This document shows positions 34,068 through 44,625 of a stretch of 64,000 bases of DNA, piece after piece. This DNA comes from Megascapheus bottae (lineage: Eukaryota > Chordata > Mammalia > Rodentia > Geomyidae). Location: assembly GCA_024803745.1 (NCBI GenBank), contig JANJXV010000004.1, positions 50,911,858 through 50,975,857 of the forward strand, read 5' to 3'. A model generated the notes under the pieces. It was not told the DNA's origin, did not search any database, and saw nothing but the letters and a program-made list of their open reading frames with translations. Numbering within the stretch: position 1 is the stretch's first letter; each line of letters opens with the position of its first letter. The position numbers and the translations under genes are program-made.

Positions 34068-35819
34068 TTTGTCGAAGTCCGAGTGCACACTTAAATAACC
34101 AGTGACAGGAAATATATTTACACTAATTTATATACCCATGCTATGTTTACATACCTATGATAAAATTTAAGTTGTAAATTATTCATAAAGAAATCTCAAC
34201 TTTAGTTTTCAATTTGTCTTAACAATCTTTGTAGAAGACTTCTGATTACCTTAGAATTTTCCCTTTTTCACTTATAGGAAGAATTATATTCCTCCTCTCT
34301 CCAATAACTCTGCTTTTGTACTTTGAGGTAATTGTTTAGTAAATAATGGCTACTTGAACATTAGCTCACTAATCCTCAGTGGTCAATCTGATAATCAAGA
34401 CTAATCAATGAACAGACAGGTGGTGGATATAGCATGTATTGTCTACACAAAAGAACGACTGCTTTCAGGTCATAAAGCCTTTCCAAACAACATTGTATTT
34501 AAAGCTTATAAATAATTTCTGGACTTTTCAATTTAATTTTGTTTACATATAATTATCCAGGAGTAAACAAACCTCCAGCAAATGAAAATATACATATACA
34601 AGGGAAGAGAGATTCCTGTACATTTAGGACCCTGCAAAATTTTGATTAGAATTGGTAAACACAGTTTTCATATCATTTTAATAATTCTATGGTCTTTCTA
34701 GATATAAATGGGAACCTAGCTTCCTTATTAAAATACAGCTGACTGGTTTAAAGTTTAAAAACATAAAATGAGAATTGTGTCCAGCTTTAGCAACTCTGTT
34801 TTCTTCAGTGATACAGTACCATATTTGTGTGGTATGTATGGTAATCAAGCAGAAATATAAACACTCATATGGTTCCTGAAACATGACCTCTTTTCTTAAT
34901 TCTGTACAATAAAGTACAGCAAATTTGAACATACTTTGCTAAACTTTTAGGGATATGCATTTTCTTAATTCACTGTGCTTGATTATACAGGTAGATCTCA
35001 GATGTTTGGAATTTGAACTTACTTGTACTTATTTATATTTAGAAATTTGGTCTGTTTCTGAAAGTGTACTTTTAAGACATATTGGTAGTCTGTGTTTCCT
35101 ATGACATCTTAACATCTTAAGGTGCAAAGGAAAGGAATATGCCATTACATTTATTTTCACCTCAAATGATTGTGATTCATCCATACTGACAGAGCAATAT
35201 CTATAACAGTCAGATGTGCTGTCCCTGTTTTTACTTGAAACTTTAATCTCTTTAATAACTTTATATCCTAGAACTATTTTGCTATGTTAGATAGTGTGCT
35301 ATTTATGCACCTTGTACATAAAGGGAATACACTAATTTTCAATGCACAAATCTAAGACATATGCAGGAGCCAGCAAATGGAAAATAAAAGGTAATAACAG
35401 AATACTCATATATTAGTGTTGTATACAAATTTTGCATGTGCTTTTAACATTTTCCTTTCTGGAAGAAAACAAGAAGTTATCAAATATTTTAACCATGATG
35501 ACTACAAAAGAAAAGAAGACAATCAGACTACTACTTGGCCCCAGGGTTCACATTTAACATTGAGATTATTTGCCCTTCCCTCCAGATAACTGTTAAAGAC
35601 CAGGCAAAGTGGTAACAATTAATATGTGATTTTGTTACTCATCAAAATAATGTGCAAGATATTTTATTTTGATCATAAATATATAATTATAAGTTGTTAT
35701 TTGATAAACAACCTCAGACCTATTATATATCATTTCTTCATGCCTACAAATGAAAAATCACTGAAATAACTTATCATATTATTCAACAAGTGTCAGGTTC
35801 ACATCAGATTAGCTCCATG
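34068..35819. other. Unique AT-rich sequence
   Basis: No repeats or genes recognised in 1.75 kb. Confidence 0.5.
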
Positions 35820-35834
35820 CTTGCAGATTTTCTT

Positions 35835-36047
35835 TTTTCTTTTTTTTTTTTTTTTTTTTTTGCCAGTCCTGGGCTTGAGCTCAGGGCCTGAGCACTGTCC
35901 TTGGATTTTCTCAAGGTTAGAGCTCTGCCACTTGAGCCTCAGCACCACTTCCGGCTTTTTTCTATGTATGTGGTACCAAGGAATCGAACCCGGGCCTTTG
36001 TGCATGCTAGGCAAGCACTTTAACCACTAGGCCAAACTCCCGGCCCA
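35835..36047 (-). mobile_element. Dimeric ID SINE, antisense, with 15-bp TSD
   Basis: Near-consensus copy with a long T-tail, both modules and the B-box complement 'ggaatcgaacccgggc'. CTTGCAGATTTTCTT repeats exactly at 35820-35834 and 36048-36062. Little divergence and a long homopolymer tail suggest a recent insertion. Confidence 0.97.
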
Positions 36048-36062
36048 CTTGCAGATTTTCTT

Positions 36063-36917
36063 GGGGGAATTTTTCTCATTGTTTAAATGGTATTTCTCAT
36101 CAAAAGAAATGTAATAATAAGAAGAATAGATTGTCTAGATTGGCATTAATTAATTCCTAAGTTTCTTTTGCAATTGAAGGAAATCATAGAATGAGCTCTT
36201 TGTGTTATTTCACAAGAAGAAAATGCACGTTGTCCCAACTCCAAAGATGACATAAAAACTTACCTAAAAAAATACCACTTATCCATTGTGAGGGTTGTTT
36301 TAATCATTACATTTACTACAATAACAATACTTTGATACAGTATAAAAGAGTGATAGGTCCATATTTGTGATTTTAATTCACCCTTCTTTTCTTTTTTTCA
36401 TTTCTGTACAGATGCTAGAGTGAGCTCCTGGAGGTGTCTTGTTTAGTAAACAAAGGAAAAGAACTTAAGAGAAAAAGAAAGAGACCAAGAGAAAAGAATG
36501 AATAGAAAATGTTCGTATTCATGTAGCCCAATTCTCCAGTATAAGGATTATACTGAAGAAAATAATTTTATGCACATGGTCAGGAGGCCAAATGGAATTT
36601 TGTTTTATGAATCTCTATGGCTTATATACTGAAAATAGATTCTAAAAATACACTGACTATAAGGTCACTTACCTTAACACCCAGTTGCTTCTTTGATGCA
36701 GACTCCTTGTGGTCTTTCAGTCATATTAGCACTCCGAACCTCCATTTGAACACCTTTAAATTCTTGGAAATGCCTTAGCTTTACCAGGTTTGAATTTTAG
36801 TCTTATGGAATATGCAGTTTAGGAATGTGAGGAACAGAGATATGATGTCTAATATAAATGTCATTGTTCATCATTAAAATGTCTTTCCAAAAGTTCAGAA
36901 AGTAAACCTAATCTTCA

Positions 36918-36957
<40 letters not shown>

Positions 36958-37536
36958 TTTAAATGTTTCATATTTCTCTTCCCTCTCACTACCCCAGATG
37001 TGATTTGAATGTGCTTACCTAGCAAAGGCTCTGCTTTTATTCTATCGTCTACAGAAGTATAATATATAATTATTTCTACATTTACATGACAGAACAGCCT
37101 TTTTATTGTTGCAGTCCTGTGTCCTGAGGACAGAGCTAGTGATTTCTACATATGGAGAAAGGATACCCCTGGGGCCTCCAGAGTATAACTTTCAAGACTG
37201 AGCCTACATTACCAGATTCGACATTTGTTCCAAGAAAATCCTTACGCCGGATAATAAGACTTTAAAGAAATATATAACTTTATTGTTTGTTTCCAGAATG
37301 CCCGGAAAATCCATTTATTCAGCAATAAATTTCGCAAACGACTCCCTTTCCAGGATAATACATCCCTCAACTGGTTGAATCCATTTGCCTTTCAAGCACC
37401 TATTTCCACACCAAGATTCATGTGTAGCTTCCTCCTATATTCTCATTCTAACTTACCATATTAAGAACTGTCCCACTGTTTTCACCCTTTACTGAAAGAT
37501 TTGCCTTAACACACTGACAGAAGATCAACAGACCTT
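36063..37536. other. Unique sequence with a (TA)n array
   Basis: A (TA)17 run lies at 36922-36955. No gene or SINE recognised. Confidence 0.5.
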
Positions 37537-37611
37537 AAGAATAGCCTTTTTTTTCTATATAATAGCCGACAAATCAGGCTTGCATCTAAGGACCATTCAT
37601 CCAGTACTTCT

Positions 37612-37912
37612 CTTTTTTTATATTTTTTATTGTAATTAATAAAAGGTTTACATGATATTTGCCAGATAGAAGGTGCATTAATTCACATACATTAATACCC
37701 TTTCACATGTCTTGTTACCCATTACCCTCCCCCCCACCCACCACCCACCCCCCTTGTCTTGGTTTTCCCCCCTTCCCTATCAAATTTCAAATAACCAAAT
37801 ACAAATAAATTCAATATATCAGATAACAAAGTGAGATACTGTAACAATATGAGATACCCAAGGGACAACAAAGGAGATGAGAGATAACATACTACATTAA
37901 GGACAACAATCC
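37612..37912 (-). mobile_element. LINE-1 3' UTR fragment, antisense
   Basis: Same landmarks as the other young antisense 3' UTRs: tail with 'attgtaattaataaaagg', 'acattaataccctttcacat', a C-rich run and 'gagagataacatactacatt'. It stops at about 37912. Confidence 0.9.
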
Positions 37913-37942
37913 TATTTGCAGATGATTCATAAAAGTGTGAAC

Positions 37943-37983
37943 ATGTGTGTGGGTGTGTGTGTGTGAGAGAGAGAGAGCGAGAG

Positions 37984-38054
<71 letters not shown>
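37943..38054. repeat. Compound (TG)n-(AG)n microsatellite
   Basis: TG units to about 37965, then about 45 AG units with two AGCG interruptions. Confidence 0.95.
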
Positions 38055-38058
<4 letters not shown>

Positions 38059-38149
38059 GTGTGTGGATGGTATACATATGAATGTGTGAGTCTGAAAGTA
38101 AATGTGAGTTCACGTGAGAGTGTGTGGTGTGTGTATGTGTGGCTAGTTG

Positions 38150-38445
38150 GCCTGATGTTAACTGATCTAGAAATGAACTCCAGGATATGGAAACAAGAGG
38201 TTTATCTTTGTGATTGTTGTTCTTAATGTACTATGTGAAGCTATTTCTTTTCTCTTTTTTTCCCCTTATGGTTTATCTCATGTTGTGACTGTATCTGAAT
38301 GTGGTACCTGGTAAATTGTATATAAAAAAACATGGGAAGGGGAAACAATGTTCAAGAAGTAATGTACCCACTACCTGATGAATGTATCTGTAACCCCTCT
38401 GTGCATCACCCTGACAATAAAAATAAACAAAAGGTAAATAAAAAA
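38150..38445 (+). mobile_element. LINE-1 3' UTR, sense, older subfamily
   Basis: 'aactccaggatatggaaaca', 'gattgttgttcttaatgtac', 'atggtttatctcatgttgtg', 'catgggaaggggaaacaatg', 'gaatgtatctgtaacccctc' and AATAAA plus A-rich tail follow the order of the young antisense copies read in reverse. Confidence 0.75.
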
Positions 38446-38457
38446 AAGAATAGCCTT

Positions 38458-38784
38458 AAACTTCTTTTGGAAGACACTAGTAAGCCATTAAGAAAAGCTA
38501 AACTTTCCTTGATCAACATGCCATTCAAATATTTTCTTTGGTACACTGACAGTAGAGACCTCTTTTATTATTTATAATCAAAGTAATGTGAGTTTCTCAG
38601 GACAGCATATTTAGAAGTTGGTCTTGGTCTGTGTACAGAATGTGATTTTATGAGCAGAGAATATACTGCAGGGTGCTGCTATACGCGGATAATAAAACAC
38701 TGGATTGAGAAAATAGTAGATTCAAAAAAGTAATAGTAAAGGATTGAATTTGTCTGAAGTATTATACTCTTGACCTAACTTTCT
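38458..38784. other. Unique sequence
   Basis: Nothing recognised; the right end may include a decayed 5' continuation of the next L1. Confidence 0.4.
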
Positions 38785-39055
38785 CTTCTCTTTTTTGCCC
38801 TTTGGTTAATCTCACATTGTCACTGTATCTGACTTTGTTACCTGGTATATTGGATATAGGTTTATTTGTTTATTTAAAATAGGAAAGGGAAAGGGGGGAA
38901 AACAAGATGATTGGGAGGGAGTGGGAGGAAGGTAATGGAGACAAAAACATGAGAAGGGATATCAATGTGTGAGAAGTAATGCACCTACTACCTGGGGAAT
39001 GTAACTATAACTCCTTTACACATTACTCCAACAATAAAAATTAATAAAACCTCTT
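38785..39055 (+). mobile_element. LINE-1 3' UTR, sense, older subfamily
   Basis: 'gccctttggttaatctcaca', 'tacctggtatattggatata', 'aaggggggaaaacaagatga', 'tatcaatgtgtgagaagtaa', 'gaatgtaactataactcctt' and a final AATAAA match the L1 3' UTR landmarks. No ORF2 remains. Confidence 0.75.
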
Positions 39056-39214
39056 TGGGCAACCAGTTTATGCTAATGAAAGATTAAAAATAAAGAAGAA
39101 AATAGGAGTACATCTTTATAATTCATGTATTTTTACTTTTTCTGAAACTTCACCTGTGGATAATTGTCCATTTGTCAATTTTTTATTTGTTTTATATATT
39201 AATAGAATACTGGG

Positions 39215-39292
39215 GGTGGGGGGATTTGGTGCTACTGGGAAACAATCCAGGACCTCACACATGAGCCACTGAGCTATATAGACCAGCCTTTA
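39215..39292 (-). mobile_element. ID-like monomer remnant, antisense
   Basis: 'gggaaacaatccaggacctc' and 'catgagccactgagctatat' resemble one antisense ID module; a G-rich run precedes it. Confidence 0.4.
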
Positions 39293-41524
39293 ATTTTTCT
39301 TCAAATGTTGGTTTTAATAAATTAATTGCTAATTCTGTTTCAGGTACTCATATGTAGACTTTCAGTTATAAGACAAATTTATTTTCATAGAACTGCTTGC
39401 TCTTAAACACTAGTTTTAAAGACCTTTGTTTTTGTTTCAAGCAATTCATAGTATACATTTAAATGGCTTTTTAACCTTTGTGGTTTTGAAAGAAGAAACC
39501 ATTATTAAATGTTATAAAATATGAGGTGCAATTCAAGATCTCAGTACTTTGAGAAGACCTGAAGTTCAACGATATTTTTTTTCAAGCAGCAATTTTACAG
39601 TATCTAGAAAACCCACTATAATTGAACATGGCTCACAATGTCAACTATAATGATTTGGTACATTTTTTTCCTGAAACAGTTTTGGTTTTAAGCTGATGTG
39701 TTAAAGGATATGCCACCTCTGCAACTGATTTTGCATTTGTAAAGAAGATACATAACAAATGCTTCTTTCCTAAGTAAAATATTCACTGTAGCTATGCTAC
39801 TTTTTAAAACCCAAGCCAAGGATTAATTTATTCAGGAAAATAAAATAAAGCAGAAGGCATCATTATGTAGATCATTTTTCAAATTTCAGATTTTCAATAA
39901 TATTATTGAAGTAATAGCTATACTGTCATAGGATAAATGTATGTATCCTTCAAAATATGACCTTCTCATATATCATTATTACAAAGTTTAATTATATTCA
40001 AGGATGTTATAATATTCTCAGCTTTACATATTAAAATGTTGAAAGTATCATTCAAAAGTATTGTTTTTTGTAAGCATAATCATTACCCAAACTATTAACT
40101 AAACATTTAAATTAATAGAATGATAATGCTGAGTTCTATAACTAAGAAGCAGACTTTTTGTTATTTCATTTTCAAATGTAAATATTCATAATAGTACCTT
40201 TGCCTACCAAAGATAATCCTATCAGTTACAAATACTTTGAACTTTTTAATGTGAGCACTTTTCATATATATATTTATATTTATTTTTAAACTTCAACCAT
40301 ACTTTTTACATGTCCTCAAGAAATGTGCAGAATAAATTGAGCAAACTTTCTTTTCTTTTTCTTCTGTTTCTTTGTTTTCTTTTTCTTTTCTTTTCTTTTT
40401 TTTATCACTGTAGTGGTTTAAACAAGAAGCAAAATGAAAAGCCCAGAGAAGCAATAACTATAACAACAACCACTTCAGTCAGGCAACGAAGAGTGAAGCA
40501 GACACTTGCTTTTTCCAGTAACAGGCATATGGTATGTCATTTTTCTTGCAAAATTCAGAGGCATACTTTTCTTTTAAATTGTCATATCAAATAGGTAAAT
40601 TGCATATAACAAATAATTTATATTGTTCAGGCTAAAATTAGCCAAGGAATTGCAGTGTGATCTTGCTTAGGATGGCATATAGCTAATGGAAAATCTCATA
40701 ATGGATGTATCTTGAGTGTCACTCCTGGACTAAATTTGGTTTACAAAATAATCATAACAATAATTCGCTCCTTGTTTCTCACCACCTACTTTTTTCACTA
40801 TGCCTCCCCCCTTCACATAGTTTCAGTATCATTTACACGCATCTATTTATAAAACACTCAAATGTCATATTTACATCTGACCTCGAGGAAGGATTAGACT
40901 TCATCTTTCCAAGAGAAAGATAATTATCTCTGAAACACTTCCAGGGTTTTCTTGATGATAAATAACATGCAATGCTCATTTCTGTAAGGCAGACACACAG
41001 AGAAAAGCAGTGGTGTGAATTACTTCAGGAATGAGGGAAAGGACAAGTCCTTCAAGAAGTTGATTCCAAATTAAAGTGAAATGTACCAAAGGCTGAGGAT
41101 CTTTGTTTTCTTTTTTCTTTTTTGAAAGTCTTATATTGTTTCTATTTTGAATGCTGAAAAATGTAAATGAAAACTTTTTTTTAAGTTTGTAAAGTATTAG
41201 TAAACTTAAGATCTGAGGAAGGGTGTTTACTTCTAGATATTAACTAGCACAATTGTTTATTAAATAAAAACAAGAGAAAAAAGATTATAGGCTTTGCTTT
41301 TAGAAACAGGAGAAATTATGTTTAGAAATAATTTGCTTGCTATCAAGTTTGGGGACAAGCTCTTTCCCCTTCATAAAAGTATGGAAACTTTGACGCTTTG
41401 CTGGATTGACATCAATTTTTATCTATTAATTTTTTTCATGAAATATTTCACCATTGTCTTAAATGCTTGGCATAATTTTAGGTCTACATTTTAGAATGAG
41501 GTTCAAATTTATTAGGCACCCATT
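39293..41524. other. Unique sequence holding one exon candidate
   Basis: Apart from the open segment at 40414-40531, listed separately, no feature is recognised. Pyrimidine runs at 40336-40403 form the upstream tract of that candidate. Confidence 0.45.
40414..40531 (+). other. Candidate coding exon, 118 nt
   Basis: A roughly 70-base pyrimidine-rich tract ends in 'tttatcactgtag' at 40413, and the segment ends at a good donor 'CATATG|gtatgt'. Between them one frame is open. It starts on a third codon base and ends on a codon boundary, reading KKQNEKPREAITITTTTSVR and then a basic stretch (QRRVKQT). I do not recognise the protein. The frame stays open beyond both sites, so openness alone is weak support. 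No neighbouring exon was found. Confidence 0.2.
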
Positions 41525-41715
41525 TTTTGTGTTAGATACTGCTGGATTGCTACCGTACTTAATTCTGACAACAATCAGTCAGGATTAATAGCATAGTGTC
41601 AATTCCATTTTATAGCTGATAGCTGCACAAAAAGTCAAGAGTCTCAATCCTAAGTATAGCCAATTCATGTTAGGGACAGAATTTGAACCTAGTTCTATCC
41701 AGATATTGCAATAAT
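41525..41715 (-). mobile_element. MIR-type SINE relic, antisense
   Basis: 'aattctgacaacaatcagtc', 'caattccattttatagctga', 'tgcacaaaaagtcaagagtc' and 'agaatttgaacctagttcta' keep the order of an antisense MIR core through its tRNA part. Divergence is high, as expected for a pan-mammalian element. Confidence 0.6.
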
Positions 41716-41828
41716 GCAATAAATCTTCTCCCAGAAACATCCAATGTCTATTAGATTACTACCTATACTTGGCTTTATCTATATTTATTGTTTCTTTATT
41801 TCTGCAGACGTTCTTAGAACTTATAAGA

Positions 41829-42057
41829 GTAGCTGGGCACCAGTGTCTCACACCTGTAATTCTAGCTACTGAGGAGGCTGAGATCTGAGGGTCTTAGTTC
41901 AAAGCCATTCTGGACATGAAAGTCCATGAGACTCCAATTAACCACTAGAAAGCCAGAAATGGAGTTGTGGCTCAAGTGGTAGAATTCTAGCCTTGAGCTG
42001 AAGAGCTCGGGAACAGCACCTAGGCTCAGAGTTCATGACCCATGCACCCCCCAAAAA
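41829..42057 (+). mobile_element. B1/ID composite SINE, sense
   Basis: 'tagctgggcaccagtgtctc', 'ctagctactgaggaggctga', linker 'ccaattaaccactagaaagc' and 'gccttgagctgaagagctcg', ending CCCCCCAAAAAAA. No clear target duplication. Confidence 0.85.
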
Positions 42058-42197
42058 AATATTCACAAGAAACCAAAAATGTGCTTTGTAGTATAACTTC
42101 TTTTGGTCAATTCCTATGAAGACAACCCTCTGAACTCTATACTTTTATTATTTGGATTTTTTTTTACTTTAAGTGCTAGGATTTAGGACAATGTGTT

Positions 42198-42238
42198 AAG
42201 GTTCTCTGAATAAAGTGAGCCAATAATACACACACACA

Positions 42239-42277
<39 letters not shown>

Positions 42278-42610
42278 TTTCAGTATAACAGTGATACCAT
42301 TTATATAAATACCATCATCTGTTATAAAGAATAACTTGGTGTTATCTTGCAGGCTGTGAAGGCCACAATTGGCTAAAGATTTGCCAAGTCCTGGGGTACA
42401 GCATGAAGATCTGAGAGCTACAACAGTGGTGGGACAGATTCTTGTCCTAAATTAAAAGCTTTAAAGGAAAGGAGTGACAAGGGCAAAAGATCAATGTTTC
42501 AAGGGGATCTATCAGTGACAAAGCACATTCAGGCATCATCTACCTTTTGAGTTTATTCAGATCTTCAAGAGATTAGACAATGCCTATCCATATCCAGGAG
42601 GGTTACAGGG
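42198..42610 (+). mobile_element. Old MaLR/ERVL-type LTR relic with internal (CA)n
   Basis: 'aaggttctctgaataaagtg' and 'agccaataatac' precede a CA array. 'ggctgtgaaggccacaattg', 'acaatgtttc'-like text and 'gtttattcagatcttcaaga' with 'caatgcctatccatatccag' follow, in the order of the common mammalian LTRs that begin 'ggttctccagagaaacagaa'. Heavily diverged, no coding part. Class named from memory. Confidence 0.45.
42228..42276. repeat. (CA)n microsatellite
   Basis: About 24 CA units with one AA interruption, at the place where this LTR type often carries CA repeats. Confidence 0.95.
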
Positions 42611-42636
42611 TTACAGTTTGAGGGAGTAAAGAGGAA

Positions 42637-42638
<2 letters not shown>

Positions 42639-42669
<31 letters not shown>
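42639..42669. repeat. (TG)n microsatellite
   Basis: About 15 units, 0.36 kb from the CA array of the opposite phase. Confidence 0.95.
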
Positions 42670-42670
<1 letters not shown>

Positions 42671-43342
42671 TGTGTATCCAAGTATTGGTGATAACCAAAA
42701 CTAAATCTTTTTCAGATTACCAGTGATCATAAATGGTTGGTATCAAGACAAAATGGCAATAAATCACATTTTATTCAGGATTATCTTGCTTTCTTTGTGT
42801 TCTTCCAGTTGCCTGCTAATTATCTTAACAAGTAAAAAATAAATTGTCAGATCACCATAGGATTAAGGAAATAATAGAAATTTTCATATGGATTCAATTG
42901 ATGCCTGCTAGTGAAGGTTGATTATTTCTCTGTCCCATTCAGAAAATTGGCATTTATTATTCCTAATCATTTTTTTGGCCAAGTAAATCTGAATAGTCAC
43001 CTTTCTTTTATCTATATCATTTGATATGATGGTATGATCTAGTACCCTAAATGAAACGACTTGCCTGACAGCCAGGAAAAAGGTCCATCCACAGTATTAC
43101 TGTGATTGTCACCAGAACCAAACACTGATTTTCAGAAAAGCTTCTACTCTCTGTGGGAAGTGTTTTGATCTCTTTATGCCTTTGGACCCAGACTCTAGCC
43201 TCAAGAGCCACAATGTGATTTTGAACCTACATCTCTGTCCATATTGAATCTACATCTCTGTCCATCGTTAGCCTGAAGGTGTGAAAATCATAGACTTAGG
43301 TCTAGAACACCAAGAAAAAAAGGTATAGGAGGGCTGGGCGCA
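42670..43342. other. Unique sequence with a small tandem duplication
   Basis: A 23-base unit occurs twice in a row at 43223-43245 and 43246-43268 (core ctacatctctgtccat). Nothing else recognised. Confidence 0.55.
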
Positions 43343-43770
43343 TGGGACAAACTCATATACGTAAATTAGCAAGGGAACTTCAAGTTAGAGAGGGCAAGCT
43401 TCCTGCCAGAGGAAAATTACACCAGGTGACTGAAGTGTCAAGGAAGACTTTATTTAAGGCTACTGCAATAGGGTCAAGGCTTTTTCAATCAGGAGGGCGA
43501 AAAGTTAGCCCAACTCAAGTGAAATGAAAAAGCAGGAGAATTTTTGACTGCCTAAGTGACCTAATGAAAATGGTACCAGGAGTATTTTACTAAGAAGGTT
43601 GGTCAAGGAGATTAGGCCCCCTTGTTTGCTAATTAGAGCTGATCAAAGTTAGGCTCCTCACCACCTTTAAAGACTGGGAGTTGGAGACTCTGACTTTCAA
43701 TGTTTGCATTTCAAAAGACTCTTAGGTCCTTGAAAAAGACATTCCAGGTTTGTTGATATTCATCTTAACA
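43343..43770 (-). mobile_element. Probable solo LTR of an endogenous retrovirus
   Basis: The 428-bp block starts with TG and ends with CA. On the minus strand it carries an AATAAA followed by 'gtcttccttgacacttcagt', the usual polyadenylation/R-U5 arrangement. Upstream are U3-like 'aaggacctaagagtctttt' and 'gcaaacaagggggcctaat'. No gag, pol or env remnant lies on either side, so it is a solo LTR by this reading. Terminal repeats are imperfect and the flanking duplication is unclear, so the ends are approximate. Confidence 0.6.
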
Positions 43771-44349
43771 GAACAGAGAAAAAGAAAGTTAAAAGTAATT
43801 GTCTTAGGGAAGTGAATTCCTCTGAGTTAAGAAAGTGTCTCAGTGGTCAGAAACTTGTCTAGTGATTTTGGCTCCTGGAATTTATCCTAACACTGGGAGC
43901 AGGAGCATGGGGGGGAGGGGGAAGAAAAAGTTCAGGATCTGTATTAGGAAGAAACCTGTCACACAGTTTAGTTAAGGGGAAACTGAAGACAGACCTGGCT
44001 TGGTAACTCCCCTGCTCTGCACAAAAGCAGAGGCTTTTAAGGCTCAACAGCAGCCAAGTATGAAATGTGTGAGAAGTCCAATGTTCAAGATGCAGTGCAA
44101 GAAAGAGGGGGCCCAGGAACATGAGATCCATGATTCCAGCTGCTAAGAGAACGTTAAAGCCTTGTCTTTGCTTCAGGAATGACTGACTAAATCTTTTCCA
44201 TTTTCTCCGATGTGGACTGTGTAAGAGTTGAAAGGTTGTAGGGAATGCTTGGATATGCAGATGAATGTATGAATCTCAGCACAAGCAGCATAAGCATGGT
44301 GATTACAGGGGCTTGAGTCTCCTTAAAATCTGCAGGAAGTTTTGCTTAC
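43771..44349. other. Unique sequence
   Basis: G-rich run (ggggggagggggaag) near 43910. No retroviral coding remnant seen next to the LTR. Confidence 0.45.
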
Positions 44350-44625
44350 CATCCTTGCCCCCCCCCTTCTTTTCACTCTCCTTTCTCCCTTCCTTTCTCC
44401 CTCATTTCCCCTGTCTTTCTCCTTCCCTTCTCCCTCCCTCCCTACTCTCTCTCCCCTTCCTTTCCTGCTCCCTCCCTCTCCCCTCTCTTCTTTCTTTTTT
44501 TCTTTTTGTTCTCTCTGCTCCTTCCCTCCTTCCCTCCCTCCCTTCTCTCTTCCTGCCTCATTTCCTCCCTTCCTCCCTCCCTCCTTGAATTTCTTTCTTT
44601 CTTCTTTCCTTCCTTCCTTCCTTCT
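44350..44625. repeat. Pyrimidine-rich tract (CCTT/CCCT)n, interrupted
   Basis: Mostly CTCC, CCTT and TTTC units with scattered A and G. It makes long low-complexity frames on both strands that are not genes. Confidence 0.9.

Larger units (their letters stand above)
37537..38457. mobile_element. TSD-bounded 0.9-kb block with two opposed L1 3' ends
   Basis: AAGAATAGCCTT occurs at 37537-37548 and 38446-38457. Between the copies lie a T-rich start, 60 bp of unknown DNA, an antisense L1 3' UTR (37612-37912), a TG/AG microsatellite, and a sense L1 3' UTR ending in an A-tail right before the second repeat. The outer duplication fits the sense L1 as the inserting element. Confidence 0.6.

Noticed and set aside
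37892..38226. 93-codon Arg-Glu and 73-codon Ser-Leu frames
   Set aside because: Translation of the TG/AG microsatellite.
37549..38445. Twin-primed single L1 between the 12-bp repeats
   Set aside because: Both opposed parts are the same 3' UTR region with their own 3' ends, which twin priming of one RNA cannot give.
43342..43527. 61-codon frame MGQTHIRKLARELQ…
   Set aside because: It is antisense to the U5/R end of the LTR-like element and has no support as a gene.
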